A stretch of DNA of 64,000 bases from Mycolicibacterium canariasense (GTDB taxonomy: Bacteria > Actinomycetota > Actinomycetes > Mycobacteriales > Mycobacteriaceae). Below the pieces are notes generated by a model. It was not told where the DNA came from. It saw only the letters and a list, made by a program, of their open reading frames with translations, and ran no database searches. The translations under genes and the position numbers were made by a program. Shown here piece after piece: positions 1-7,711 of this stretch (the stretch's first letter is position 1; each line of letters begins with the position of its first letter). The DNA lies in NCBI RefSeq assembly GCF_002101555.1, contig NZ_LQOL01000033.1:20378-84377 (forward strand), read 5' to 3'.

Positions 1-233
1 CGGACGCCGTTGACGCATTCGCCGCACCCGACGGAGAAGAAGAACACCGCGGTGGGCTTCCCGTTGGCGGGCAGGCTGATCTGCTGGCCATCGACGCTGG
101 TCACGGTGGCGGGTGAACCGGAACCGGCGGTCGCGGGGTCGGCACTGTTGCCGCAGGCGGTCAGGGTCAGCGATCCGGCGGCGAGTACGGCGGCGATCGA
201 GAGCGCGGCGTGGTGGCGGCGGGTGATTCTCAT
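1..233 (-). CDS. Redoxin-like lipoprotein of the mer module (3' end outside window)
   Basis: Only the first 77 codons are present; the gene runs off the left edge. The protein opens with an Arg-rich n-region, a hydrophobic helix and a lipobox (LTAC), so it is probably an exported lipoprotein. A short beta-rich stretch then leads to FFFSVGCGEC, a hydrophobic strand followed by a Cys-x-x-Cys pair, as in thioredoxin/TlpA-fold proteins. Its start overlaps the stop of the upstream transporter gene by 4 bases (ATGA), so the two are translationally coupled. Inference: an envelope thiol protein that binds or passes mercury or protects thiols. The fold cannot be confirmed without the missing part. Confidence 0.6.
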   Translation of the reverse strand, partial: MRITRRHHAALSIAAVLAAGSLTLTACGNSADPATAGSGSPATVTSVDGQQISLPANGKPTAVFFFSVGCGECVNGV

Positions 234-535
234 CGGTTCTGCTCGTCCTTCGGGTCGACGTTTTCGTTGGTGGGCATGGGCGGGCAGCAGCCGTGGCCGG
301 CGGTGCCGCCGCCGCGGCGGGAGATGGCAATCAGCGCGAGGATCGCCAGGGCGATCCCGGCGCCGATGACCCACGGGTTGCGGAGGAACGCGCCGATACC
401 GGCGATCGCGCCACCGGCGATGAGGATGGGGAGCAAGGCGCAACAGGCGACCATGAGCAGCGCGGCGCCGGCTCCGAGGAGCAGGCCGCTGCCTCCCGGG
501 CGATCGTCGTGGTTGGACATCATCGGTGTTCTCAT
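230..535 (-). CDS. Small mercuric ion transporter, MerT/MerF-like
   Basis: A 101-aa protein with two hydrophobic helices (about residues 18-45 and 53-70). A vicinal Cys-Cys pair lies inside the first helix (MVACCALLP) and a second pair in the C-terminal tail (GHGCCPP). Paired cysteines in helix 1 and in a cytoplasmic loop or tail are the Hg(II) relay of the MerT/MerF/MerC importers, which hand mercury to MerA. At two helices it is closer in size to MerF than to MerT. The start is preceded by GAAGGGA. It lies in the mer operon between merB and the redoxin gene. The exact family name is uncertain; the role follows from context and cysteines. Confidence 0.68.
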   Translation of the reverse strand: MRTPMMSNHDDRPGGSGLLLGAGAALLMVACCALLPILIAGGAIAGIGAFLRNPWVIGAGIALAILALIAISRRGGGTAGHGCCPPMPTNENVDPKDEQNR

Positions 536-554
536 TCCCTTCAGTGGGTATGGG

Positions 555-1214
555 TCAGCAGCAGCTGTGGCTGTCGTCGGCCGCGGCGGGCGCCTGGAGG
601 CGGTTGAGCAGGCCGGTGGCGAGGGCGGCCCCGATCCGGCACGCCTCGGCCACCGGGACCACCTCCGCGCCGGGGTGCTCGGCCAGCCAGCCCGCGGCGT
701 CCTCGGGGGAGGTGAAGTAGTGCACCTGGTTGCAGAAGGAGGAACGGATCGAGGTGATCTGCTCCGGGTTCACCAGCGACACCACCGCGGTGGGCGGATC
801 GACGCTGGTTGCACCTTCTGTGGGGTCGACGTTGACCCGAACCGGCTCGCCGCTGACCGGGGAGGCCGACTCCACCTTTGCCGGGCGGTCCAGCAGGGCG
901 GGGAAGATCAGCGTGTCCAGCGCACACCAGGTGTAGAGCTCCTCACCGGCCACGGTGAACCGGTGCGGGGTGGGGCGCAGGGTGAGGCCCTGGCCGATGA
1001 TCCGGCCCTGATCGTCGTACTCGGTGTCCGGCACCGCCGCGAGACCGCGCCGTACGTCATCGAGGGTGCGGCTCGCAGCCGCGGCGAGTTGCTCGACGGT
1101 GACGGGGTCGCCGTCGACGAGCAGCCGCAGCAGCGGGATCAGCAGGCCGGCGTCAAGGCCGGTCTCCTCGGGTCGGGTGAGTCGTTGGGGCAGTTGGGTG
1201 CTGAGGTCCGACAT
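555..1214 (-). CDS. merB: Organomercurial lyase MerB
   Basis: 219 aa, the usual MerB length. MerB breaks the carbon-mercury bond of organomercurials and releases Hg(II) for MerA. The three catalytic residues are visible: Cys97 and Asp100 in YTWCALDTL, and Cys161 in SSFCNQVHYF, matching Cys96, Asp99 and Cys159 of the plasmid R831b enzyme. The C-terminus carries an extra vicinal Cys pair (SHSCC), which could help move product Hg(II) on to MerA. AAGGAGG lies 12 bases before the ATG. The gene is 37 bp downstream of merA in the same operon, so the locus is broad-spectrum. Confidence 0.92.
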   Translation of the reverse strand: MSDLSTQLPQRLTRPEETGLDAGLLIPLLRLLVDGDPVTVEQLAAAASRTLDDVRRGLAAVPDTEYDDQGRIIGQGLTLRPTPHRFTVAGEELYTWCALDTLIFPALLDRPAKVESASPVSGEPVRVNVDPTEGATSVDPPTAVVSLVNPEQITSIRSSFCNQVHYFTSPEDAAGWLAEHPGAEVVPVAEACRIGAALATGLLNRLQAPAAADDSHSCC

Positions 1215-1251
1215 CGCGGATGCCTCCTTCGTTGAGTGGGGTGGGTGCGGG

Positions 1252-2676
1252 TCAGGCGCAGCAGGAGAGCTTGGAGACGTCGGTGGTGAAGGCCTTCGCG
1301 ACGATCCGGATGCCCTCGGTCATGGTCAGGTAAGGCGCCCAGGCGTCGGCGACCTCGGCGATGGTCTTGCCGATGATGTGGACGCCCGCGGCGGCCAGTT
1401 CGCCGGCGTCCTTGGCGACCGCGGTCAGGCCGAGGATCTCGCCGGTGTCGGCGTTGGCGACCATCTTGATGAAGCCGCGGGTGTCCCGGTTGACCAGCGT
1501 TCGCGGCACGTATTCCAGCGGGAGCACCCGGCAGTCGCAGCGGATCCCGGCCGCGAGGACTTGGGCCTCAGTCATCCCGACTGCGCCGATCGCGGGACTG
1601 GTGAACGTGACCCGGGGCAGCCGCATGTAGTCCACCGACCGCTCGGCGTCGGTGAAGGCGTTCTCGGCGACCACGGTGCCGTGGTGGGCGGCGACATAGA
1701 CGAACTCGGGGTGCCCGGTCACGTCACCGGCCGCCCAGATCCGCGGGTTGGAGGACTGCAGCTGGTCGGTGACCACGATCTCGCCGACCTCGCCAGTCTT
1801 CACCTCGACCGCGTCGAGGTTGAGCCCGTCGGTCACCGGTCGGCGGCCGAGAGCGACCAGAACCTCGTCGGCGCGGAACTCCTGCGCGCCACCGGAGACG
1901 TCCGCGGTCACCACCACCTGGCCGGTGGCGGCGTCGCGGGTCACGCGGGTCGGGACCGCTCGGCGGACCACCCGGATGCCCTCATCGGCGAAGACCTCCT
2001 GCAGCGCCTTGGAGACCTCCGACTCCTCCTTCGACGCGAGCCGGGACCGAACCAGCAGGGTCACCGTCGACCCGAGCCGGGCGAACAGCTGCGCCTGCTC
2101 CAGGGCCACGTAGCCACCACCGAGCACCAGCAGCGAGTCGGGGACCTCGGTCAACTCCATCGCCGTAGTCGAGGTCAGGTACCCGGCCTCCTCCAACCCT
2201 TGGATCGGCGGGGCCCAGGGACGGGACCCGGTGGCCACCAGGTACTGCGCTGCCTCGATGGTCTCGACGCTGCCATCCGCCGCGGCGACCTCGAGCAGGG
2301 GCGAATCCGGAGTGCCGGCGAACGCGGCGTTGCCGCGGCGGACCTGCCAACCGTAGGAGTCGGCGACGTCGACGTACTTCTCACCCCGCAGGGCCTCGAC
2401 GAGATCCTGCTTTCCGCCGATCAGGGCCGGCATGTCCACCGCGCCCGCGACGCTGGCGATGCCCGGGAACCGGGTCGGCGCGTCCGCGGCCACGTGCCGG
2501 GCCTCCGCGGCTGCGATCAGTGCCTTCGACGGCACGCAGCCGGTGTTCACACACGTGCCGCCGAACGTGCCACGCTCGACCATCACCACCGACTTGCCCA
2601 GAGAGGTCGCACGAATGGCCGCCGCGAACGCACCGCCGCCGGATCCGATGATCGCGAGGTCGTACCTGGTCTGCAT
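1252..2676 (-). CDS. merA: Mercuric reductase MerA, core form without NmerA
   Basis: 474-aa FAD disulfide oxidoreductase that reduces Hg(II) to volatile Hg(0) with NADPH in the cytoplasm. It has the N-terminal FAD-binding GSGGGA motif, the redox-active pair Cys42/Cys47 in GGTCVNTGCVPSK, an NAD(P)-binding GGGYVALE segment, a second FAD motif (IWAAGDVT), and the C-terminal Cys-Cys (residues 472-473) that receives mercury. The N-terminal heavy-metal domain (NmerA) found in many homologues is absent. GGGAGGAA precedes the ATG. It is the first gene of the leftward operon under the MerR-type operator at 2721-2752. Confidence 0.95.
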   Translation of the reverse strand: MQTRYDLAIIGSGGGAFAAAIRATSLGKSVVMVERGTFGGTCVNTGCVPSKALIAAAEARHVAADAPTRFPGIASVAGAVDMPALIGGKQDLVEALRGEKYVDVADSYGWQVRRGNAAFAGTPDSPLLEVAAADGSVETIEAAQYLVATGSRPWAPPIQGLEEAGYLTSTTAMELTEVPDSLLVLGGGYVALEQAQLFARLGSTVTLLVRSRLASKEESEVSKALQEVFADEGIRVVRRAVPTRVTRDAATGQVVVTADVSGGAQEFRADEVLVALGRRPVTDGLNLDAVEVKTGEVGEIVVTDQLQSSNPRIWAAGDVTGHPEFVYVAAHHGTVVAENAFTDAERSVDYMRLPRVTFTSPAIGAVGMTEAQVLAAGIRCDCRVLPLEYVPRTLVNRDTRGFIKMVANADTGEILGLTAVAKDAGELAAAGVHIIGKTIAEVADAWAPYLTMTEGIRIVAKAFTTDVSKLSCCA

Positions 2677-2720
2677 CCCGATTCCTCCCAGAACTGTTGG
2701 GAAACGCTCCTGATGCAGCG

Positions 2721-2752
2721 ATACTGGACCTTCCAGTAAAGGGGAAGGTCAA
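2721..2752 (-). promoter_or_regulatory. MerR-type mer promoter/operator
   Basis: Read on the minus strand, TTGACC (2752-2747) and CAGTAT (2726-2721) are separated by 20 bp, the over-long spacer typical of MerR-family promoters. The spacer is almost filled by the inverted repeat GACCTTCC-N8-GGAAGGTC (2727-2750). MerR bound here is known to untwist such spacers when loaded with metal. The site lies between the divergent merR and merA genes and can serve both. Confidence 0.85.
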
Positions 2753-2781
2753 GCGAGACCTGCGACACGATGGAGGCCGGG

Positions 2782-3171
2782 ATGCGGATCGGAGAACTCG
2801 CCGAGGCGGCAGGCACGACCACCAAGACTCTGCGGTTCTACGAAGAGCAAGGGCTGCTGCCCCCGGCCGAACGCACACCGGCCGGCTACCGCGACTACAC
2901 CCCCGACGCGGTCAGCCGGATCGACTTCGTCCACCGCGGCCAAGCGGCCGGGCTCACCCTCGCCCAGATCAAGCAGATCCTCGACATCCGCGACCACGGC
3001 CAAGCTCCCTGCGGCCACGTACGTGACCTGCTGGACGCGCGCCTTGCCGACATCGACGCGCAGATCGCCGACCTCACAACACTTCGCGACAACGTGGCTG
3101 CGCTCCGCGACGATGCAGCCCTCCCAGAGCCCGAAACCTGTAGCCCCGATCAGGTCTGCAGATACCTATAG
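2782..3171 (+). CDS. merR: Mercury-responsive MerR regulator
   Basis: 129 aa. The N-terminal winged helix-turn-helix reads MRIGELAEAAGTTTKTLRFY, followed by the ERTPAGYRDY wing. A dimerisation coiled coil follows (about residues 75-110). Cys77, Cys120 and Cys126 match the three Hg(II)-binding cysteines of MerR. The start at 2782 was chosen because GGAGG sits 7 bases upstream; an in-frame ATG at 2770 would put that sequence inside the gene. It is divergent from merA and probably autoregulated through the shared operator. Confidence 0.9.
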   Translation: MRIGELAEAAGTTTKTLRFYEEQGLLPPAERTPAGYRDYTPDAVSRIDFVHRGQAAGLTLAQIKQILDIRDHGQAPCGHVRDLLDARLADIDAQIADLTTLRDNVAALRDDAALPEPETCSPDQVCRYL

Positions 3172-3266
3172 CCCTCGCCACTCGGCAGTGACCACCGAGA
3201 CCAAGGGCGTGATTAGCCGGTGCCAGGTGGGTCCCAGTCAGGCCGTCATCGTGGTCCCAGATCGGG

Positions 3267-3992
3267 TTGACACAGCCAGTCGCGGAGTTCGGCCAGCACA
3301 GCCACTACGTCGAGCCCTATCTCGGGTCTGGAGCGGTGTTCTTCACCAAGCCACCGTCGCTACACGAGGTTTTGAACGACATCGATGGGGAGGTGGTCAA
3401 TTTCTGGCGAGTGCTGCGCGAACGCACCGAGGATCTGTGCTGGGCGCTGGAGACCACGCCGTGGTCGCGCACCGAGTACGAGGCCTCCACAGCGGCCGCT
3501 GATGCTCCGGTAGAAGCAGCGCGGCGGTTCGCGGTGCGGACCTGGCAGGCCCATGCCGCTGTCCGCTCGAAGGTGACCGGATGGCGCAACCGCGGTCCGG
3601 CGCAGGCTCGGGCAGGGATGTCGCAGCGATGGCGCAAGGTTCCCGCGCAGCTGCAGGCCGTCGCTGCTCGCCTGGCCGACGCTGAGATCGAGAACCGTGA
3701 CGCGCTGGAGGTCATCGAGCGGTTCAACCGCCCTGATGTGCTGCTTTACGTCGACCCGCCATACCTGCGCCAGACACGCACCGCGAAGCTCTATGCCCAC
3801 GAAACCGATAACGCCCATCACGAGCAGCTGTTGGCGCAGCTGCGAGAGCATCGCGGCGCCGTCATTCTCAGCGGGTACGCGAGCACCCTGTACGACACTG
3901 CGCTCGGAGATTGGGAGCGGATCACGCTGCGGGCGCCGAGAGTCGAGAAGGCCGCGGCTCGCGACGAGGTGCTGTGGGTGAAACGCAGCTGA
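3267..3992 (+). CDS. DNA N6-adenine methyltransferase, D12 class, N-terminally truncated
   Basis: The protein carries the SAM-binding motif (VEPYLGSGAVFF, about residues 15-26) and the catalytic DPPY motif (residues 163-166), so it belongs to the Dam-like D12 family that methylates adenine N6. Family members normally begin with a strand and a Gly-Gly-Lys motif some 15-25 residues before VEP. Here the reading frame starts with a weak TTG, no GGK is present, and an in-frame stop lies at 3210-3212. The missing part coincides with the edge of the mer module 96 bp upstream, which suggests truncation on insertion. Activity is doubtful. Confidence 0.7.
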   Translation: MTQPVAEFGQHSHYVEPYLGSGAVFFTKPPSLHEVLNDIDGEVVNFWRVLRERTEDLCWALETTPWSRTEYEASTAAADAPVEAARRFAVRTWQAHAAVRSKVTGWRNRGPAQARAGMSQRWRKVPAQLQAVAARLADAEIENRDALEVIERFNRPDVLLYVDPPYLRQTRTAKLYAHETDNAHHEQLLAQLREHRGAVILSGYASTLYDTALGDWERITLRAPRVEKAAARDEVLWVKRS

Positions 3993-4072
3993 GCATTCGC
4001 GCCGCGCACCGGATCCGACGCCTCGGACTGGCACCGTCACGGAACCGAACCCCCGTCTGTGAGGAGCCAGCA

Positions 4073-4276
4073 GTGGTCGATGTGTTCACGTTGAAGGTCG
4101 GCGACAGAATCCGTGAGGTCGGTAAGGAGCATGTGCTCACCGTGTCGCGGATCGACCCACCGGGGTCGGCCGGCCGGGCGCACCGCCACGGCCCGAGCAT
4201 CAGCGCCCATATCCGACCCGGCGGCTACGGCACCTCGCTCGACGCCGAGACCGCGGACCGTTTCGAGAACGCCTGA
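4073..4276 (+). CDS. Hypothetical 67-aa protein
   Basis: GTG start preceded by GAGGAG. The product (begins VVDVFTLKVGDRIREVGKEH) is small, beta-rich and basic in the middle (RAHRHG), with no signal peptide or membrane helix. It overlaps the next gene (TGATG), indicating a two-gene unit. I do not recognise the family; a small SH3/KOW-like barrel is possible from the hydrophobic pattern, but this is a guess. Confidence 0.55.
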   Translation: MVDVFTLKVGDRIREVGKEHVLTVSRIDPPGSAGRAHRHGPSISAHIRPGGYGTSLDAETADRFENA

Positions 4277-4512
4277 TGTCGCACCCGACCTACGACGAGG
4301 CGCTGACCTCACTGCGGCGGATAGGGGCGGCGCACGCTGACACCGCGGGTCAGATCGCAGGGCTGTGCTCCTCGACCCTGCAAATCACGTGCGGGGCACT
4401 GTCGCCCAAGCTGGTCTATGAGGGAGCGATGAAGCGGGGGCTCACCGTCAAAGAGTTCGCGACGATGATGTCGACCGACCCGCACGCCGTGTCCGAGTTG
4501 CAGTGGCTGTGA
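4276..4512 (+). CDS. Hypothetical 78-aa helical protein
   Basis: Starts on the A of the previous gene's stop. Predominantly helical, with two Cys in the middle (GLCSSTLQITCGALS). The C-terminal half (MKRGLTVKEFATMMSTDPHAV) looks like a short helix-turn-helix, so DNA binding is possible. Not recognised beyond that. Confidence 0.55.
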   Translation: MSHPTYDEALTSLRRIGAAHADTAGQIAGLCSSTLQITCGALSPKLVYEGAMKRGLTVKEFATMMSTDPHAVSELQWL

Positions 4513-4583
4513 GCGCCACGGGTCGTGTCACGCCCCCTTGCTTGGCTGACCTGACCCACGGACAAACACCCGCGGTGCATGAC

Positions 4584-4622
4584 CACCAGCCGGTGAGGCC
4601 CACGGTGATTCACCGGCTGGTG
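4584..4622. terminator. Inverted repeat between convergent genes (probable bidirectional terminator)
   Basis: Perfect 13-bp arms (CACCAGCCGGTGA at 4584-4596 and its complement at 4610-4622) around a 13-base loop. It lies between the ends of a plus-strand and a minus-strand gene. There is no T run, which is common for mycobacterial terminators. Confidence 0.6.
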
Positions 4623-4679
4623 CGCGCGTCAGTGCCCCGGTGCAGTCGCCCTGCATGGTGCACCGGCGCGGTTCATCGT

Positions 4680-4709
4680 CCGGTTGCCCTGGTGCATCGG
4701 GGCAACCGG
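4680..4709. terminator. Second inverted repeat after the DUF2637 gene
   Basis: Perfect 10-bp arms (CCGGTTGCCC, 4680-4689; complement 4700-4709) around a 10-base loop, just beyond the stop codon of the leftward DUF2637 gene. Likely its terminator. Confidence 0.55.
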
Positions 4710-4715
4710 GGCGAG

Positions 4716-5660
4716 TCAGACGGAACAGTCCTGATTCACTTCCCGCGCGGCGCGGATGATGCGCTGCACCGTGCTGTAAGACAGACCGACCTCCGCAGCC
4801 ACCGGCCGGCTCGATGCACCAGAGGCTGCGCGCACCAGCACCAGGTGCACCGCTTCCAGTGGTGCAGTGGTGCGCCCCATCTCGATCAACTGATGCGCGA
4901 TCTGCAGAGCCCCGTCAGCACCCAGAATCGCCGCGTCGACCGATTCATCAGTAGCTGACGCGCGCACCATCTGCGGTGCACCGGGTGAATCACCGCTGGT
5001 CAGCGTGGTTGCACCGCGGGTCGATGCCGAGTTTCCGTGGTGCATGGCTGCAGCCGGCGCACCAGCTGATGCGCCACCTGGCAGCTGTGCCGGCGCACCC
5101 GGTGCAGCCAGTGACGCACCGTTGACACCCGCTGGGGCGCCCAGCGCAGCTGGACTTGGTTCACCGGTGCGCACCGCTGATGCACGGGTCGACTCCTGTG
5201 CGTCACGGTGCGCGTCATCGGCCTGCACCGGTGCAAGGGTCGGTTCATCGGTGCGAGCGAGCACCACCAGACCCAACGTCGCCACCGCGATGAGCCCGTC
5301 GAGAATCAGTGGGAAGAGCGCTGCATCAGCGCGGCTGTATCCGTACTGCACCGCCAGTGCTCGCTGCGCCTCGAAGCTGAGTCGGAACGCCGCGGTGGTG
5401 ATCGCAGCGACCGCCACCAGGAAGCACCAGTAGACGATCCCTCTGGTGGTGATGCGCGACCACATGCCCGTGAGGTGGGTCAGGCTCAGCAGCGCCAACG
5501 GCGGCAGAGCCGCTGCGATTACCGGTCCGCCGGCCTGGAGCACCCCGTGGTGCATGGCGGCCTGGGCGATGTTCCCCGAAATGCTCGCGGCTGTGGCGCA
5601 CACCAGGATCGTCCACAACAGCCTTTTGGTCCGGCGGCGGTGGGACACCTCGGGATCCAT
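4716..5660 (-). CDS. DUF2637 plasmid membrane protein with C-terminal HTH
   Basis: 314 aa. The first 150 residues hold four membrane helices of the DUF2637 type, a family common on actinobacterial plasmids and sometimes linked to spread or transfer (SpdB-like proteins). A 100-residue Ala/Pro/Gly-rich linker follows. The C-terminus (about 270-305, ASSRPVAAEVGLSYSTVQRI) reads as a helix-turn-helix. Start ATG at 5660 is favoured by GGAGAG upstream; a longer frame to 5798 lacks coding character. A copy of the GGACGTGACA motif lies 88 bp upstream. Fusion of a membrane module to a DNA-binding helix suggests anchoring of element DNA, an inference. Confidence 0.75.
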   Translation of the reverse strand: MDPEVSHRRRTKRLLWTILVCATAASISGNIAQAAMHHGVLQAGGPVIAAALPPLALLSLTHLTGMWSRITTRGIVYWCFLVAVAAITTAAFRLSFEAQRALAVQYGYSRADAALFPLILDGLIAVATLGLVVLARTDEPTLAPVQADDAHRDAQESTRASAVRTGEPSPAALGAPAGVNGASLAAPGAPAQLPGGASAGAPAAAMHHGNSASTRGATTLTSGDSPGAPQMVRASATDESVDAAILGADGALQIAHQLIEMGRTTAPLEAVHLVLVRAASGASSRPVAAEVGLSYSTVQRIIRAAREVNQDCSV

Positions 5661-5747
5661 GGCACTCTCCTTCCCACCCGTCTCACCGAGTGCAGTTGGG
5701 ACCAAAGTTCCACATCCGCGCGAGAGAGTCCGCTGCACGCGCCGACC

Positions 5748-5757
5748 TGTCACGTCC
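5748..5757 (-). promoter_or_regulatory. GGACGTGACA element upstream of the DUF2637 gene
   Basis: Ten of the 11 bases of the recurrent GGGACGTGACA motif, oriented toward the leftward gene and 88 bp before its start. Part of the set discussed in the findings. Confidence 0.5.
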
Positions 5758-5913
5758 TTCACCGTGTCGGCCCAGGAATGCTCATTGGAGCGCGTCACGG
5801 GAGGGTGCCGCGGTGCCCGCTCTGTCCGCGTGTCCCCGCGCCGCCGACGTCCGGGCGGCGGGTCTCACCGCATCCTGTGCACTCCCCGACGGAAACCGAC
5901 CAGGAGTGCAGCA

Positions 5914-6156
5914 GTGGGCGAACGCTACGAACGCAACGACATCCCCGACCTGTCAGCGATAGGCGGACAGTGGGACCCGCGAGAGCCCCGCAACCACGGT
6001 GGCGACTACGTAGTGCCGCGCAGATTGGTCGCCGTGCTGCCTGGCCGGAACTGGCCCAACACTCCCGAACAATGCACGGCTGGGCACCTCGACACAGAAT
6101 GGATCCACGACGGGCAAGTGCTGCTGTGCACCGGCTGCGGCATCGACGCGACCTGA
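5914..6156 (+). CDS. Hypothetical 80-aa protein with zinc-type cysteines
   Basis: GTG start with CAGGAG upstream. The C-terminal half has CTAGH, then CTGCG near the end, a Cys/His set that could hold one zinc. Two codons separate it from the next small zinc-type gene. Function unknown; such proteins recur on actinophages and plasmids. Confidence 0.6.
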   Translation: MGERYERNDIPDLSAIGGQWDPREPRNHGGDYVVPRRLVAVLPGRNWPNTPEQCTAGHLDTEWIHDGQVLLCTGCGIDAT

Positions 6157-6158
6157 TC

Positions 6159-6308
6159 GTGAGCCATGCCCGGTGCGACAACTGCCAGTTCAGTTGCGAC
6201 GAAACGCAGCTTAACGACGTCCGCGACCACAGCTTGCGTGTCGATACTGACGGACCCGAGCCGGCCGGCGAGTGCCCGCGGTGCGGCGCCCTGGCCTACA
6301 CCGACTGA
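6159..6308 (+). CDS. 49-aa zinc-ribbon-like protein
   Basis: GTG start at 6159. The whole protein is a two-knuckle ribbon: CDNC near the start and CPRC near the end, separated by about 30 residues. This is the spacing of a zinc ribbon. Probably a small nucleic-acid or protein-binding module; no partner is evident except the neighbouring 80-aa gene. Confidence 0.6.
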   Translation: MSHARCDNCQFSCDETQLNDVRDHSLRVDTDGPEPAGECPRCGALAYTD

Positions 6309-6395
6309 TGGCTCCCGGTCGGTGCGGACCCGGCAGCTGCGGGTTCTGGAACCCCGCGGTGAGTCCGCAGGTCCGTGCGTCGTCAGGTTTGAGCC

Positions 6396-6977
6396 CTAAC
6401 CGATGACATGGGCAGCGGCCCATGCGCCGTCGCGGGTGCGGGCTTCGCACACCGCGCCGGTCTCGTCGAAGCCGAGAAACAGCAGCCCCGCCTGATCATC
6501 CTCATCTGCTGCGATGACGCTGCTGCGGCGGCCGTCACCGGTGACAGCCGAATCGTCAAGCACGGTGTAGATGCATCCGAGGTGCGCAATCCGGGAACCC
6601 GCCAGCCCGATCTTCCGCGGCGGAGGCGGAGGTGGCGGCGGCGGTGGGGGTTGCGGCGTGGCGGGGGCAGATGCCGGCGCGGTCCTCGCGCGCTTGATCA
6701 GCCATCCGGAGGCACCGAGTGCCACGGCTATGAACGGGGCGGCCTTGCCCCACGAGTCACGGTCGCCATCGACGAGCTTCTGCAGAAATGACTGATTCTC
6801 GTGGCGCTCATACTTCGCACGCTGCGACCGGCACAGCTGCGAAGCGGCGTCGGTCGCCCCGCTGATGGCATAACACTGCGGGTCTTTCGGCGACGGCGTG
6901 CAACCCGCAAGGCACAGCAGTGCCGCTCCCGCAGCGATCACAGCGGCGATCCGCAGCGGTAGCAGCACGGTGCTCAT
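6396..6977 (-). CDS. Lipoprotein, paralogue of the neighbour at 7044-7658
   Basis: 193 aa. Signal peptide with lipobox LAGC (Cys about residue 26), a Cys-containing extracellular segment, then a second hydrophobic stretch (about 82-92) before a polyproline run (about 108-120), and a C-terminal beta-rich domain ending DGAWAAAHVIG. That last domain aligns by eye with the end of the next lipoprotein (GLLFLGFDETG versus GLLFVGFDTNG; WAAAHVIG versus WAAAHIVVA). The two genes are tandem and share the leftward direction, so they look like a duplication. A GGGACGTGACA motif is 43 bp upstream. Function unknown. Confidence 0.75.
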   Translation of the reverse strand: MSTVLLPLRIAAVIAAGAALLCLAGCTPSPKDPQCYAISGATDAASQLCRSQRAKYERHENQSFLQKLVDGDRDSWGKAAPFIAVALGASGWLIKRARTAPASAPATPQPPPPPPPPPPPRKIGLAGSRIAHLGCIYTVLDDSAVTGDGRRSSVIAADEDDQAGLLFLGFDETGAVCEARTRDGAWAAAHVIG

Positions 6978-7019
6978 GAGCGCGAACGCTACCGCGACCT
7001 GTCCACGTCAGCCGCAGGG

Positions 7020-7030
7020 TGTCACGTCCC
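7020..7030 (-). promoter_or_regulatory. GGGACGTGACA element upstream of the 6977 lipoprotein
   Basis: Exact 11-mer on the minus strand, 43 bp before the start codon and pointing toward it. TAGCGT, a plausible -10 element, follows 28 bp after the motif. Confidence 0.6.
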
Positions 7031-7043
7031 GACCGGCTCCGAA

Positions 7044-7658
7044 TCAGGCAACGACGATATGCGCAGCTGCCCACGGCTCAGCGCCGGTGGCCGCCTCAAA
7101 GATGCGGCCGTTGGTGTCGAACCCGACGAACAGCAGTCCGACCCGACCGTGGGCGTCGAGGGCCGTCACCGCGGCCCGACCTCCGAAGCGACGTGCCGGA
7201 TCCATTGCTGGCGCGCTGTCATCGAGCACGGTGAACTGTTCTCCGCGCAGGGTGACGTGTGTGCCGACCAGCGGCAGCAGCGGGCGCGGCGCGGGGCCGT
7301 CGTCGGTGCGCGCAAACCCGGCCGTGGGATGCCGCTCATCGCCACTGCTGCCGTGGCGCCCGGCAATCAGACCGAAGAGGCCGACACCAAGCAGAGCTGC
7401 GCCGAACAGCGTTTTGGACGCTGCGATCCACTCGTCGCGATCACCATCGAGCAGCTTCTGCGCCGTCGAGCGGTTCATGGCTTCGACGTAATCGGCATGC
7501 GCGAGCCGGCACGGTAGCTCCGCGTAGTCCGCGATACCGGGCGTGGGCTCGCACATCGGCCGCTGGGGCGCGGACGTGCAGCCTGACAGGCACAGCACGA
7601 CGAACCCTGCACCGACCGCGGCGGTCAACCGCGCCAAGAGCGGCCTCGTTGCTTTCAT
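7044..7658 (-). CDS. Lipoprotein, paralogue of 6396-6977
   Basis: 204 aa with a Sec signal peptide and lipobox (LSGC). Domain order matches the downstream paralogue: a Cys-containing N-terminal extracellular part (CEPTPG, ELPCRLAHADY), a hydrophobic stretch around residues 85-105, and a C-terminal beta domain ending PWAAAHIVVA. Two lipoproteins of one family side by side suggest an envelope function specific to the element, such as entry exclusion. That is inference. Confidence 0.75.
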   Translation of the reverse strand: MKATRPLLARLTAAVGAGFVVLCLSGCTSAPQRPMCEPTPGIADYAELPCRLAHADYVEAMNRSTAQKLLDGDRDEWIAASKTLFGAALLGVGLFGLIAGRHGSSGDERHPTAGFARTDDGPAPRPLLPLVGTHVTLRGEQFTVLDDSAPAMDPARRFGGRAAVTALDAHGRVGLLFVGFDTNGRIFEAATGAEPWAAAHIVVA

Positions 7659-7711
7659 GGCGGCGCACGGTACCCATCAACTACGCCGACGACCGACGAC
7701 GACGCGGGCGC

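Noticed and set aside
1024..2739. 571-aa plus-strand open frame opposite merA
   Set aside because: It is the antisense shadow of merA, which has all catalytic motifs, a ribosome site and an operator on the minus strand.
4540..5300. Frequent GGTGCA/TGCACC words, possible iterons
   Set aside because: Most lie in the DUF2637 coding sequence and reflect Ala/Pro/His/Gly codons; spacing is irregular. The intergenic part is better explained by two hairpins. The AT-rich inverted-repeat region at 46.3-46.8 kb is a stronger origin candidate.
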